Numbered from the stretch's first letter, positions 26,392 to 36,132 are shown. The stretch is 41,083 nt of DNA from Streptococcus sp. DD10 (GCF_001578805.1 NZ_KQ969157.1:557523-598605), one strand, 5' to 3'. Notes: generated by a model from the letters alone, not told the origin. Numbers and translations are program-made.

Positions 26392-27878
26392 CTGCTTTTT
26401 ATTTGTTAAACCTAGGCTTGATAAGAGGAAAATTTGTGGTAAGAATTGAATAAGATAGCGAGTTTTTCCTCCTTCAAAAACCAATAAAAAGAGAAATCCA
26501 CCGAAAACAGCTAAACTCAAAAAATTCCAACTGTCTAGATTACGATAGTATCTAAAAACTAAAAAGAAACCAATACTTAACAGAATCCAAACTAGTTGTT
26601 TTAAGAAATTGTAATATGAATAGTTAGGGTGATCCTTGGTTAAAATGAATTGTCTAATCCATTCAGCAATCATATTATTCTTCGTAAATGTATAGAGAGG
26701 ATTAATATAGGCTGTTTTTTCTTTGGATACAGCTGTGTAGGGCCAACCAAGAGCACCATCTGATACTGTTATTGATTGTTTTAAAGTTAAGTGCCAGAGG
26801 AATGTTAAAGGAGTGAACTCTGCTAATCGTCTTTTAATTTCTTTTACGATATATTCCGTTTTAAACATCCCGTTATTATATTTTTTCTGTTTCTCAGGTT
26901 CAACATATTGAAGTAATCCTTTCTTCATATCTTCTTGATTGTGTCCATATTGTGTTAAACCAAGATTTACAAATAAGAGTGCTCCCTTCGATAACCCTTC
27001 TCCTTGCAGTAAAGTTACTTCTCTTTGATGCTTGATAAGATAGTTTCCTGCCCCAAAGGTAAGTCCAAATGACAAAAGAAACGTCAAAAAAAACAATACC
27101 ATCTTTTTTGCATTTCCTTTTAAAAATAAAACCATAAAAAATGCAATTAATAAAACAAAACCCGGTGGTCGCATAAGGATAACCACTCCCGTAACCACAC
27201 CAAGTGTAGCTGTTAGTAATATGTTTTTCTTTTTATCATCCGACTGTAAAATATCTAGAGCGAGAAAAATCTGCCAAGCAATTACAGGTAAAGGAGGAAT
27301 ATCTGTGTACATAGCGTAAAAGTAAGGAGAAAAGCCAAGAAAAATCATGTAAAATGCAAAACTAGTATCGGAAACTGCTTGATTAAAGTGAATTTTTGCT
27401 CCCTTATATAAAACGAGTGCACCTAAGTTTACATATAGTAGGTTCAATCCTTGTAAAATCCAGAGCCCAGCTTCTCCAAATAGACGGAAGAAAAAACGTT
27501 CGTATAAAAAAGAAAGAGATTATTGGGATTTCTAGTCAGATAACTTGCGATAGACAGGTCATTTAAAAAACCAAAGGCCCCATTGAAGACGACCGCAGCA
27601 TCCCGCCTAATTAGCAATTCAGCTGAAAAAAGAAAGAGTAGTTGTACGATAACAGCGGCAAACATAATTTGCCATTTATGGACGATTAGCCTACGATAAA
27701 AAATAGTTAGTTTCTTCCTAAAGTACCAAACTAGTAAAGCGATAAGAATCCCAATTGGAATCGTCCACAAACCTAACATTCCCATTCGAATAAGAGCCAC
27801 AACTACCCAATGAATACCTAAAAAAAGCATGACTTTTTGTAAAAGTGAAAAAAAAATCTTATTAATACTTGATAACAT
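26386..27878 (-). pseudogene. Integral membrane glycosyltransferase (GT-C/GT39-like), frameshifted
   Basis: Two consecutive frames form one polytopic membrane protein of about 495 residues. The first (start ATG 27878, MLSSINKIFF) ends in ASYLTRNPNNLFLFYTN and stops at about 27444. The second continues as YERFFFRLFGEAGLWILQ and runs to 26386. Adding one base to the A6 run at 27506-27511 (T6 in the sense strand) joins them as NNLFLFLYERFF. A DIPP-type loop and about ten hydrophobic segments resemble dolichyl-phosphate-mannose-type glycosyltransferases, including the TIGR03766 group of streptococci; acceptor unknown. The break may be true decay, phase variation or a homopolymer read error. The -10 box is six bases from the ATG, with no ribosome site. 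Confidence 0.7.
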
Positions 27879-27884
27879 ATGTCT

Positions 27885-27890
27885 ATTATA
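27885..27890 (-). promoter_or_regulatory. Promoter of glycosyltransferase gene, predicted leaderless
   Basis: TATAAT on the minus strand ends six bases before ATG 27878, so the mRNA would start at or near the start codon. No Shine-Dalgarno sequence is present. Confidence 0.55.
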
Positions 27891-28108
27891 GCAGAATTCT
27901 CCCTTTTTTTCATCCATTATCAGAGAGCCGCTAACCAATCGAAGAGAAACAAAAGCATTCAACACGCCCCTTATAGTTCACTCTCTCCTTCTTACTCTAT
28001 CTGACTTTTGTAAAATATCCATCTAGAGCATGGATTGATTATCACCAAATAATACTCAAAAACGAAACAGCTGGGAAATGTTGCCCCAACCGTTTAACAC
28101 TCGAGTAT

Positions 28109-28738
28109 TTAATTTTGCCAGTTCTCTTGATTTTCATTGAATCGCTCTAATAAAGCTAATCCCTCTTTGCTTACATACCCTTCTTTTTGAGCCAATTTAA
28201 TCAACTCTGAATAATTTGACAATGTGACTAGTTTTACACCAGCTTCTGCAAAGTTTTTATCTGCTTTTTTTAGTTGATAGGTGAAAATAGCTACAACACC
28301 AAGCACTTCAACACCTTCACGTTTTGCAGCTGCTACTGCTTCTAAGACCGATCCTCCTGTTGAAATCAAGTCCTCTATAATAACCATTTTTTGACCCGCA
28401 ATAACACGTCCTTCAATTTGATTTCCAGCACCATGTGCTTTGGGTTTGCTACGAATATAGGCAAATGGAAGATTCATCTTATCAGCGATAATAGCTCCAT
28501 GTGGAATACCCGCAGTCGCAGTACCCGCAATCACTTCTACTTCTGGAAACGCTTCTTTAATAGTTTCAACAAAACCATCTTCAATCAAAGTGCGTGTTTC
28601 AGGATAAGCTAAAGTCACACGGTTATCCGTATAAATTGGAGATTTAATCCCTGATGCCCAAGTAAAAGGATCTTGAGGATTTAGATAAACAGCTTCAATT
28701 TTCAATAAATGGCTTGCAATTTTCGTGGCTAATGTCAT
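28109..28738 (-). CDS. pyrE: Orotate phosphoribosyltransferase
   Basis: PyrE converts orotate and PRPP to OMP. The 209 residues are typical. The PRPP-binding loop is [17 protein letters not shown], with [12 protein letters not shown] supplying the catalytic flexible-loop Lys residues. An AAAGGAGA site precedes the ATG. It is 64 bases downstream of pyrF, with which it forms a PyrR-controlled operon. Confidence 0.96.
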   Translation of the reverse strand: MTLATKIASHLLKIEAVYLNPQDPFTWASGIKSPIYTDNRVTLAYPETRTLIEDGFVETIKEAFPEVEVIAGTATAGIPHGAIIADKMNLPFAYIRSKPKAHGAGNQIEGRVIAGQKMVIIEDLISTGGSVLEAVAAAKREGVEVLGVVAIFTYQLKKADKNFAEAGVKLVTLSNYSELIKLAQKEGYVSKEGLALLERFNENQENWQN

Positions 28739-28802
28739 TTGTCTTCTCCTTTATATACTGCTCAATCAAGTTTTCAAACAGATAGCTTTCGTTTTCTTTC
28801 CT

Positions 28803-29498
28803 TTACGCTAGGTTCCATTCATCCTTTATAGCCCGATAAGCTAAAACTGGATTGTCCGCTTGAGTAATTGGGCGACCTACAACAATATAGTCACTCCCAA
28901 TCGAGCAGGCTTCTGATGGTGTCATCACTCGCTTTTGATCACCTGCTTCCACTCCCTTCGGACGAATACCTGGTGTTAAGCAGGTAAAACCATATGGTGT
29001 ACTCTGTTTAATAAGTTCTACTTCCTGAGCAGAGCAGACAACACCATCCAAACCAGCTTCGGAAGTTTTCTGAGCGTAATGAAGCACCGATTCCATTAAA
29101 CTTGTCCCAATCAGCTGGTCTTCTTGCATAGCTTCTTGGCTTGTAGAAGTTAACTGGGTTACAGCAATTAGCTTAGGACCATTTCCTAACCCTTCTCTAG
29201 CTGCACGCATCATCTCAACTCCCCCAGCTGCATGTACATTTGTCATATCAACACCTAGTTTTGCTAAAACCTTCATTGCTGATTTTACCGTATTTGGTAT
29301 ATCATGTAATTTTAAATCAAGAAAAACAGAGTGTCCAAGCTGTTTCACATAGGTTACAATATCCGGTCCTACTGCATAATATAACTCCATGCCAATTTTA
29401 ACATATAGTTTTTCCTCATTCGGAAAAAGTTCAAGAAAATCTTTCACATCTTGAAAACTTGAAAAATCCAATGCAATTATAGGCCGTGTTTCACGCAT
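28803..29498 (-). CDS. pyrF: Orotidine-5'-phosphate decarboxylase
   Basis: PyrF makes UMP from OMP, the last step of de novo pyrimidine synthesis. The 231-residue protein shows IIALDFSSF at the N-terminus, the catalytic motif [13 protein letters not shown] and the phosphate-binding end [11 protein letters not shown] use the second of two adjacent ATGs because it is five bases from GGAG. Upstream is a PyrR-type attenuator and a strong promoter. Confidence 0.96.
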   Translation of the reverse strand: MRETRPIIALDFSSFQDVKDFLELFPNEEKLYVKIGMELYYAVGPDIVTYVKQLGHSVFLDLKLHDIPNTVKSAMKVLAKLGVDMTNVHAAGGVEMMRAAREGLGNGPKLIAVTQLTSTSQEAMQEDQLIGTSLMESVLHYAQKTSEAGLDGVVCSAQEVELIKQSTPYGFTCLTPGIRPKGVEAGDQKRVMTPSEACSIGSDYIVVGRPITQADNPVLAYRAIKDEWNLA

Positions 29499-29532
29499 CA
29501 TAACTCCTCACTTTAGACAGCAAAACAGAATC

Positions 29533-29620
29533 AAAAAAGAACCTGCTTGCAGCAAGGTTCCACGAAAAATGGGGAATTCAACCCCTTTCACCGTTCAACC
29601 TTTGCTGTCTCTCTGAACTG
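29533..29620 (-). promoter_or_regulatory. PyrR-type transcription attenuator of pyrF-pyrE
   Basis: Reading on the minus strand, TTCAGAGAGACAGCAAAGG (29616 to about 29598) resembles the PyrR-binding loop. A terminator follows: GAACCTTGCT...AGCAGGTTC (29560-29539) with T6. CAGCAAAGGTT in the PyrR loop can also pair with AACCTTGCTG of the terminator, giving mutually exclusive antitermination and termination. PyrR with UMP should favour termination. Confidence 0.8.
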
Positions 29621-29641
29621 CTTTAAAGGTTAATTTTCTAT

Positions 29642-29670
29642 ATTTTACATCATAAAAGAACGTTTGTCAA
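29642..29670 (-). promoter_or_regulatory. pyrF promoter
   Basis: TTGACA (29670-29665), 17 bp and TAAAAT (29647-29642) on the minus strand form a near-consensus promoter. Its -35 box lies within 25 bases of the divergent regulator gene, so both promoters share the region. Confidence 0.8.
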
Positions 29671-29678
29671 CAGAAATA

Positions 29679-29687
29679 TGGTAAAAT
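29679..29687 (+). promoter_or_regulatory. LysR gene extended -10, predicted leaderless
   Basis: TGGTAAAAT ends six bases before the regulator's ATG, and no ribosome site is present. Confidence 0.55.
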
Positions 29688-29693
29688 AGAACT

Positions 29694-30611
29694 ATGCGTA
29701 TTCAACAATTACAATATATAATAAAAATCGTGGAAACAGGGTCAATGAATGAAGCAGCCAAACAGCTATTCATTACCCAGCCCAGTTTATCCAATGCGGT
29801 ACGAGACTTGGAAAACGAGATGGGCATTGAAATTTTTATTCGAAACCCAAAAGGGATTACATTAACAAAAGACGGCATGGAGTTTCTCTCTTATGCACGC
29901 CAAGTGATTGAGCAAATTGATCTCTTATCTGAACGATACAAGAATCCTGTTGGAAATCGGGAACTTTTCAGTGTTTCTTCTCAACATTATGCCTTTGTTG
30001 TCGAAGCTTTTGTCGCCCTTCTCAAGAAAAGTGATATGGAAAAATATGAACTCTTCCTGAGAGAAACCCGCACTTGGGAAATCATTGACGATGTAAAAAA
30101 CTTTCGTAGTGAAGTCGGTGTTCTATTTTTAAACAGTTACAATCGAGATGTCCTTTCAAAAATGTTAGATGATAATCATTTAACAGCCACACATCTTTTT
30201 ACTGCAAAACCACATATTTTTGTCAGTAAGACAAATCCATTAGCTAAAAAAGACTTAGTGAAGTTATCAGATCTTGAGGATTTTCCTTATCTTAGCTATG
30301 ACCAAGGAACACATAATTCCTTTTACTTTTCAGAAGAAATACTTTCTCAAGAGCACCATAAAAAGTCTATTGTAGTAAGTGACCGAGCCACTCTTTTTAA
30401 CCTCCTAATAGGTTTAGATGGCTATACTATAGCTACAGGTATTCTTAACAGTAATCTTAATGGAAACAATATTGTATCTATCCCTTTAGATATTGAAGAT
30501 CCTATTGAATTAGTTTACATCAAACACGAAAAAACGAGTCTCTCAAAAATGGGTGAAAAGTTTATTGAGAATCTTTTAAACGAAGTAAAATTCGAAAACA
30601 AGTCGGAATAA
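29694..30611 (+). CDS. LysR-family regulator, CpsY/MtaR type
   Basis: The N-terminal winged helix (QQLQYIIKIVETGSMNEAAKQLFITQPSLSNAVRDLE) is a typical LysR DNA-binding domain, and the rest is a substrate-binding-like effector domain. The sequence, including HNSFYFSEE and SDRATLFNLLIGLDGYTIATG, closely resembles streptococcal CpsY/MtaR, which controls methionine uptake genes and, in some species, capsule or immune-evasion genes. The effector and targets here are not shown. It is divergent from pyrF; that probably reflects position rather than function. The start follows the -10 box by six bases without a ribosome site. Confidence 0.85.
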   Translation: MRIQQLQYIIKIVETGSMNEAAKQLFITQPSLSNAVRDLENEMGIEIFIRNPKGITLTKDGMEFLSYARQVIEQIDLLSERYKNPVGNRELFSVSSQHYAFVVEAFVALLKKSDMEKYELFLRETRTWEIIDDVKNFRSEVGVLFLNSYNRDVLSKMLDDNHLTATHLFTAKPHIFVSKTNPLAKKDLVKLSDLEDFPYLSYDQGTHNSFYFSEEILSQEHHKKSIVVSDRATLFNLLIGLDGYTIATGILNSNLNGNNIVSIPLDIEDPIELVYIKHEKTSLSKMGEKFIENLLNEVKFENKSE

Positions 30612-30705
30612 AGTCAGAAAAACGTTTAAAATAGTCTTTCTAATTATTAGAACAAATATAACAAGAAAATACTCTAAAAAGAGTAAAGTGAGACTTTATT
30701 TACAT

Positions 30706-30764
30706 AATCCCCCTATAATGAATAGTGAAATTATAGATATTTCACTATTCATTATAGGGGGATT
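30706..30764. repeat. 26-bp perfect inverted repeat
   Basis: The arm starting AATCCCCCTATAATGAATAG (30706-30731) is perfectly complementary to 30739-30764, with a seven-base loop, followed by TTTTT. It could end LysR transcription or be a mobile-element fragment (MITE-like). The C5/G5 tips are unusual for a simple terminator in this genome. Confidence 0.85.
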
Positions 30765-30925
30765 TTTACTACACCCAGCAAAATTCCACAGTTTAAGAAA
30801 TGAAAACAGTATTGACAGTGATTATTTGCTTTTTATACCACAAGTACTTTTTATTTCTTTAGAATATCCTTTGTATTTCCAGTTCTTTGTTGCTTTTCTA
30901 AAGATAGTGAGCTCATGCTGTTCAT

Positions 30926-31154
30926 TTATAAGATTATCGACAAGGTTAAAGTGATTAGATTGTATTTTTTGATAATGGTATTCCCCTTCATTCTTACCTC
31001 TTGAAAGTCAACGATTTGTCGTTTGAAACAGCTATAAACTGACAACAAAGCTTTTATTGCTCTCCTGTTTCCTTTAGTCGAGAATACCTTATAAAATCTG
31101 TTCAGTTTAGCATAAACGATTTAGTCTATACTTCGTATAATCTTCTTCAATCAT
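30926..31154 (-). pseudogene. Degenerate small ORF, family not recognised
   Basis: An ATG at 31154 behind AAAGGGAGA opens MIEEDYTKYRLN and stops after 15 codons. In another frame a stretch of about 60 codons (KLNRFYKVFSTKGNRR, then SVYSCFKRQIVDFQEV) follows directly and ends at 30926. One frameshift near 31110 would join them. The good ribosome site suggests a real gene that has decayed. Product unknown. Confidence 0.35.
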
Positions 31155-31229
31155 AACAATCTCCCTTTTTCCTAAATTTAGTACAGTAGAAAAACAAGAG
31201 TAAATGATTTTTCTCAAATATTAAAAAAT

Positions 31230-31273
31230 GCTCTAGAATATCCTTAAGTTACTACACTTTGATATTATAGAGC
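31230..31273. repeat. Palindromic GCTCTA repeat, copy C
   Basis: GCTCTAGAATATC at the left and GATATTATAGAGC at the right form a palindrome similar to copies A and B. It sits 95 bases past the end of the nucleoside transporter operon and could terminate it. Confidence 0.6.
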
Positions 31274-31367
31274 ATTTGAAATAAAAATTGATGTTGTAAC
31301 TCTCCAGACTTTTAAAAATTGTTACATTTTAAGTTGGAAGACAAGTTTGATAAATCATTTATTCTGT

Positions 31368-32324
31368 TTATTTTGATTTAATATAAGTTACACCATCTGC
31401 TTTTGGAGCAACAGATTTACCAAAGAAGGCTGCTAAGACAACGATGGTTAATAAATAAGGAGCAATTTGTAAGTATACTGCAGGAACTCCTTGAAGAAAT
31501 GGTAACTGTGTACCGATAACAGCCAAACTTTGTGAAAGTCCAAAGAATAAACTTGAAAACATAGCACCAACAGGATTCCATTTACCAAAAATCATTGCTG
31601 CTAAAGCGATAAATCCAGGTCCTACAATCGTTGTTACTGAAAAATTTACTGAAATAGATTGAGCATATGCTGCACCACCAATTCCACCTAATATTCCAGA
31701 AATGATAACTCCAAGATATTTCATCAAATACACATTAATTCCAAGCGTATCAGCAGCTTGAGGATGTTCCCCGACCGAACGAAGACGTAATCCAAAACGA
31801 GTTTTAAAGAGTACAAACCAGGCTAGGAAAGAAAGTGAAATAGCCAAGTACCCTAACAAACTAGTAGACTTGAAAAAGATATCTCCAATTACTGGAATAT
31901 CGGACAAACCAGGGAAATCAAAACGACCAAATGTTTGTCTAAGATTATCTGTTTGCCCCTTTCCATAGAAAGCCTTTACTAAAAACACAGCTAAGGCAGG
32001 AGCCATCAAGTTAAGAACAGTACCGCTGACAACGTGGTCTGCACGGAAATGAACAGTGGCTATTGCATGAAGCAAAGCAAAGATTCCACCAACAAAACCT
32101 CCAACAAGTAGAGCTATCCAAGGTGTGGCAAGTCCTAAGGAATCTGCGAATTCAAGATTAAAAACTACTCCTGAGAAAGCACCCATAACCATAATTCCCT
32201 CAAGTCCGACATTAACCACTCCACCACGTTCAGAGAAAACACCTCCAATACTGGTGAAAATAAGTGGAGCGGAATAAATGAGCATTGATGAGACTAAAAG
32301 AGCGAGCATTGTTACTATCGACAT
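31368..32324 (-). CDS. Nucleoside ABC transporter permease (NupQ/YufQ-like)
   Basis: This 318-residue permease of the BPD_transp_2 (branched-chain/nucleoside) class has eight or more membrane segments. Family blocks include SAPLIFTSIGGVFSERGGVVNVGLEG, VGEHPQAADTLGINV and AAMIFGKWNPVGAM. It pairs with the upstream permease, two bases away. Together with the ATPase and lipoprotein it should import nucleosides that feed pdp, deoC and cdd in the same operon. Confidence 0.92.
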   Translation of the reverse strand: MSIVTMLALLVSSMLIYSAPLIFTSIGGVFSERGGVVNVGLEGIMVMGAFSGVVFNLEFADSLGLATPWIALLVGGFVGGIFALLHAIATVHFRADHVVSGTVLNLMAPALAVFLVKAFYGKGQTDNLRQTFGRFDFPGLSDIPVIGDIFFKSTSLLGYLAISLSFLAWFVLFKTRFGLRLRSVGEHPQAADTLGINVYLMKYLGVIISGILGGIGGAAYAQSISVNFSVTTIVGPGFIALAAMIFGKWNPVGAMFSSLFFGLSQSLAVIGTQLPFLQGVPAVYLQIAPYLLTIVVLAAFFGKSVAPKADGVTYIKSK

Positions 32325-32326
32325 CC

Positions 32327-33385
32327 TTATTTACCTCCCTTTGCTTGTTTTTTTGGTTTGACATAGCGTTCAATAATGTAATGAACACTGACAAAGAAAA
32401 TAATAGAAGCTGTCACAATGCTGACCAATTCATTCGGAACCTGAGCCACATTCATACCTGAGGCACCGACTTGCAAAACTCCAAAAAGAAAAGCTGCAAA
32501 CAAAATACCTATCGGTGAGTTAGCTGCCAGCAAGCTAACTGCCATTCCATTAAATCCAATGGATAAAGAAGAACCTTGAATATAAACATTTTGGAAGGTT
32601 CCCAGTCCTTCAACTGCCCCTCCAAGTCCGGCAAGTGCACCGGAAATAATCATAGATAAGATGATTGTTCGTTTAGCTGAAATCCCAGCATATTCTGAAG
32701 CATGAGGATTTAAACCTACTGCCCGGATTTCAAAACCAAGTGTCGTTTTTTTCAATAAGAACCAAATCACAAATACAGCGACTAAGGCAAAGAAAATTCC
32801 AATATTCATCCGTGAATTATCTGTTAATTCAGATAACCACGCTGTTTGGTAACTTGCATTTTCAGAAACACGATTTGTTGAATCTGTACTTTGCATGAAT
32901 GATTGTGGGAAAGAGTGTATAAAAGCATTACTTACATACAAAATAATATAGTTCATCATAATGGTTACAATAACCTCAGATGTCCCTAAATAAGCCCGGA
33001 GTATTCCTGGGATAGCACCTGCAATCCCGCCAGCTATTAAAGCAATGATAACAGTCATAGGAATCATAAAAATCCGAGGCATATCAGGATTTGACAATGC
33101 AAACCAAGTACTCAAGACCCATCCTGCTAAAGCCTGTCCAGGGAGCCCAACATTAAAGAAACCAGCTCGACTTGCCACCGCAAATCCTAAAGCAATCAAG
33201 ATAAGTGGTCCCATGGCACGGAATATTTCACCTATTCCACGAACGGTACCAAAAGCTGTTCGAAAGAGTTCCTCATATCCCCAAATCGCATCATAGCCAA
33301 AAATCCACATAACAATGGCACCGAGAAAAATGCCCAATAATACCGAAATTAACGGTACCGAAAGTTCTTGAATTTTTTTAGACAT
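32327..33385 (-). CDS. Nucleoside ABC transporter permease (NupP/YufP-like)
   Basis: This 352-residue permease belongs to the same class and has FNVGLPGQALAGWV, TSEVIVTIMMNYI and AVGLNPHASEYAGISAK. The start overlaps the ATPase gene by eight bases, and the next permease follows after two bases, so expression is coupled. The C-terminus is basic (VKPKKQAKGGK). Confidence 0.92.
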   Translation of the reverse strand: MSKKIQELSVPLISVLLGIFLGAIVMWIFGYDAIWGYEELFRTAFGTVRGIGEIFRAMGPLILIALGFAVASRAGFFNVGLPGQALAGWVLSTWFALSNPDMPRIFMIPMTVIIALIAGGIAGAIPGILRAYLGTSEVIVTIMMNYIILYVSNAFIHSFPQSFMQSTDSTNRVSENASYQTAWLSELTDNSRMNIGIFFALVAVFVIWFLLKKTTLGFEIRAVGLNPHASEYAGISAKRTIILSMIISGALAGLGGAVEGLGTFQNVYIQGSSLSIGFNGMAVSLLAANSPIGILFAAFLFGVLQVGASGMNVAQVPNELVSIVTASIIFFVSVHYIIERYVKPKKQAKGGK

Positions 33386-34913
33386 TACTGCTCTCCTTTC
33401 CCAATGTACCTCCAGCCATTAAAACTCCCAGTTCTTGTTTATTGGTTGTTTCAGGTGCAACTATCCCTTGAATGTGGCCATCATGGATTACAGCTATTCT
33501 ATCTGAAACATTGAGGATTTCGTCCAATTCAAAACTAACCACAAGTACCGCTTTTCCATTATCACGTTCCTCTATTAGACGCTTATGGATATACTCGATA
33601 GCACCAACATCCAAACCACGAGTTGGTTGACTAACAATGAGTAGTTCAGGATTCCGGTCGATTTCTCTTGCAATAATAGCCTTTTGCTGATTTCCTCCTG
33701 AAAGGGCGGAAGCGGGGACTACTTCACTTGCAGCACGAACATCAAATTCTTCCATTAATTTCTTTGCATAAGATGTAATATTGGAATAATTTAAAATACC
33801 ACCTTTACTTAGAGGTTCTTTATAATAGGTTTGAAGAGCGATATTTTCAGAAATCATCATATCTAAAACAAGGCCATCACGATGACGATCTTCAGGCACA
33901 TGGCCGACACTCATCTCAGTGATTTGACGAGGATGTAAGCCAACAATTTCTTTCCCTTTTAGTTGAATACTACCTGATTGTACTTTTCTAAGGCCCGTAA
34001 TAGCCTGTATCAACTCAGATTGACCATTTCCGTCAATTCCTGCAATACCAACTATTTCACCTGCACGAACATCAAGTGAGAAATTTTTTACAGCTGGAAC
34101 ACCACGATTTTCAAGAACTACTAAATCTTTAATGGATAAAACAACCTCTTTTGGCTGAGCATCTTGTTTTTCTGTTTTAAACGAAACTGAACGTCCAACC
34201 ATCATTTCTGCTAAATCAGCATTTGTAGCCCCTGCAATCTCAACTGTTTCAATCGATTTCCCTCTTCGTATTACTGTTACTCGATCTGCAACAGCACGAA
34301 TTTCGTCTAGCTTATGGGTAATTAAAATAATTGATTTCCCCTCATTTACCAGATTTTTCATAATAGCAATCAATTCCTCAATTTCGGAAGGAGTTAAAAC
34401 TGCCGTAGGTTCATCAAAAATAAGAATATCCGCTCCTCGATATAAGGTTTTTAGAATCTCAACTCTTTGTTGAGCTCCAACCGAAATATCATCAACTTTC
34501 GCAGTTGGATCAATAGCTAATCCATAACGTTCAGATAACTCATTGATTTCTTTTGTCGCACGAGCAATATCTAAAACTCCGTTTTTAGTCAACTCACTAC
34601 CAAGGATAATATTTTCAGCAACAGTAAAAGCTTCAACCAACATAAAGTGTTGATGAACCATACCAATACCTAGACTAGCTGCTTTAGATGGTGAATCTAA
34701 TTTTACAGATTGCCCATTGACTAAAATTTCACCACTAGTAGGTTCTAGGAGGCCCGCTAACATATTCATCAATGTTGACTTTCCAGCTCCATTTTCCCCT
34801 AAAAGTGCATGAATTTCACCCTTGCGAAGTTGCAAATTAATTTTATCATTCGCAACAAATTCACCAAATTTTTTGGTAATCTCACGCATTTCAATGACAT
34901 TTTTCTGTGCCAT
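33378..34913 (-). CDS. Nucleoside ABC transporter ATPase, two ABC domains
   Basis: The 511-residue protein has two nucleotide-binding domains in tandem. The first has Walker A GENGAGKST and Walker B ILIFDEPTAVL, with signature SVGAQQRVEILK. The second has a degenerate Walker A (GIDGNGQSE) and signature LSGGNQQKAIIARE, the pattern of sugar/nucleoside importers such as RbsA and YufO. It is preceded by a hairpin region that may lower expression relative to the lipoprotein gene. Confidence 0.93.
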   Translation of the reverse strand: MAQKNVIEMREITKKFGEFVANDKINLQLRKGEIHALLGENGAGKSTLMNMLAGLLEPTSGEILVNGQSVKLDSPSKAASLGIGMVHQHFMLVEAFTVAENIILGSELTKNGVLDIARATKEINELSERYGLAIDPTAKVDDISVGAQQRVEILKTLYRGADILIFDEPTAVLTPSEIEELIAIMKNLVNEGKSIILITHKLDEIRAVADRVTVIRRGKSIETVEIAGATNADLAEMMVGRSVSFKTEKQDAQPKEVVLSIKDLVVLENRGVPAVKNFSLDVRAGEIVGIAGIDGNGQSELIQAITGLRKVQSGSIQLKGKEIVGLHPRQITEMSVGHVPEDRHRDGLVLDMMISENIALQTYYKEPLSKGGILNYSNITSYAKKLMEEFDVRAASEVVPASALSGGNQQKAIIAREIDRNPELLIVSQPTRGLDVGAIEYIHKRLIEERDNGKAVLVVSFELDEILNVSDRIAVIHDGHIQGIVAPETTNKQELGVLMAGGTLGKESSNV

Positions 34914-35030
34914 GTACTCTTCCTTTCAGAAACTTATTTTGTGTCAATAAAACCTGTTAAGCTGAATCATTTGTACAAAAATTTTTCAGGCGTAACAAGC
35001 TTTATTGAGACAAATACTGTCTCAACTCCT

Positions 35031-35055
35031 AAAAAAGCGACCAATGGCCGCTTTC
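35031..35055 (-). terminator. Hairpin/attenuator between pnrA-like gene and ABC ATPase
   Basis: On the minus strand AAAGCGGCC and GGTCGCTTT pair around a short loop, followed by T6. A second small hairpin (GAGACA...TGTCTC, 35007-35023) lies just after it. Partial termination here would give more binding protein than transporter, a common design in ABC operons. Confidence 0.65.
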
Positions 35056-35079
35056 CTAAGAAATTACTTCCACTTATAA

Positions 35080-36132
35080 TTATTTTTCAGGCACTGTTAC
35101 ACTACCGTCAAGAACTTTTTCTTTTGCTTCTTTAACAGCCGCTTTTGCATCTTCTGAAAGATTAGTTTCTGCCAAATCAACACCTTTATCTTTCAATGAA
35201 TAAGTTGTTGTTTTACCACCTGGAAACTCACCTTTTTCAGTTTTGTTAGCAAGGTCTTTAACTGTTGTTCCAACCTCCTTCAAAGTTGATGCAAGAACAA
35301 AATTAGATTCCTTACCATCTTTTGAGGTATACTTACCTTCTTCAGCTTGGTCACGGTCTACACCGATAACCCATACTTTGTCTGCTTCGTTAGCTGCCTT
35401 GTTACGGTCTAGTGCTTCTGAGAAAACACCAGTTCCTGTACCACCTGCCGCTTGATATACCACATCTGCTCCAGAGGTATATTGAGCTGCAGCAAGTGTC
35501 TTACCTTTAGCTGCGTCTGAGAATGAACCAGCATAGGCAACATCTACTTGAATTGTTTTATCTACGGATTCAACACCAGCTTTAAAACCAGCGGCAAAGC
35601 GTGAGATAACTTCTGATTCCATACCACCGACAAAACCAACATGTTTCGTCTTTGTTGTCTTAGCTGCTGCAACACCAGCTAAATAAGCTGCTTCATTATC
35701 CGCAAATGTAACACTTGCAACGTTACTCTGACCTTCGATAACGTCATCAATCAAAACATAGTTGATATCAGTATGATCTTTTGCCGCTTCCTCAACAGCA
35801 TTATGAAGAGCAAAACCTACACCAAAAATAAGGTTGTAAGTACCAGCAGCTTGTTGCAAGTTATTAGCGTAGTCAGCTTCACTTGTTGATTGGAAATAAG
35901 TAAAACCGTTATCTTTGGTTAAACCATGCTCTTTTCCCCAAGCTTGAAGTCCTTCCCAAGCTGATTGGTTAAAGGATTTGTCATCCACACCACCAGTATC
36001 TGTTACAATTGCTGCTTTTGTTTTTACATCTGAAGATGATGCAGCATTACGAGAAGAACGACTACCACATGCAGCAAGACCAATTGCTGCTACTGCAACT
36101 AGACCAAGGCCTAGCCATTGTTTCTTGTTCAT
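35080..36132 (-). CDS. Nucleoside-binding lipoprotein (PnrA/TmpC/BmpA family)
   Basis: The N-terminus is a lipoprotein signal (MNKKQWLGLGL...LAAC, Cys22), so the mature protein is lipid-anchored outside the membrane. The Bmp domain follows: IVTDTGGVDDKSFNQSAWEGL, then GVGFALHNAV, GFVGGMESEVISRFAAGF and VYQAAGGTGTGVF. Family members bind purine and other nucleosides. AGGAGG precedes the ATG. Located between cdd and the ABC genes, it supplies substrate to the transporter. Confidence 0.94.
   Translation of the reverse strand: MNKKQWLGLGLVAVAAIGLAACGSRSSRNAASSSDVKTKAAIVTDTGGVDDKSFNQSAWEGLQAWGKEHGLTKDNGFTYFQSTSEADYANNLQQAAGTYNLIFGVGFALHNAVEEAAKDHTDINYVLIDDVIEGQSNVASVTFADNEAAYLAGVAAAKTTKTKHVGFVGGMESEVISRFAAGFKAGVESVDKTIQVDVAYAGSFSDAAKGKTLAAAQYTSGADVVYQAAGGTGTGVFSEALDRNKAANEADKVWVIGVDRDQAEEGKYTSKDGKESNFVLASTLKEVGTTVKDLANKTEKGEFPGGKTTTYSLKDKGVDLAETNLSEDAKAAVKEAKEKVLDGSVTVPEK

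Larger units (their letters stand above)
30612..31367. other. Gene-poor stretch downstream of LysR gene
   Basis: This 756-base A+T-rich interval holds a 26-bp perfect inverted repeat, a degenerate minus-strand frame and repeat copy C, each listed separately. The open frame on the plus strand across the inverted repeat has no ribosome site and is a by-product of the repeat. Nothing else could be supported. Confidence 0.6.

Noticed and set aside
30688-30954. Plus-strand open frame across the inverted repeat
   Set aside because: No ribosome site, no family features, and its open frame arises from the repeat arms and A+T-rich flank.
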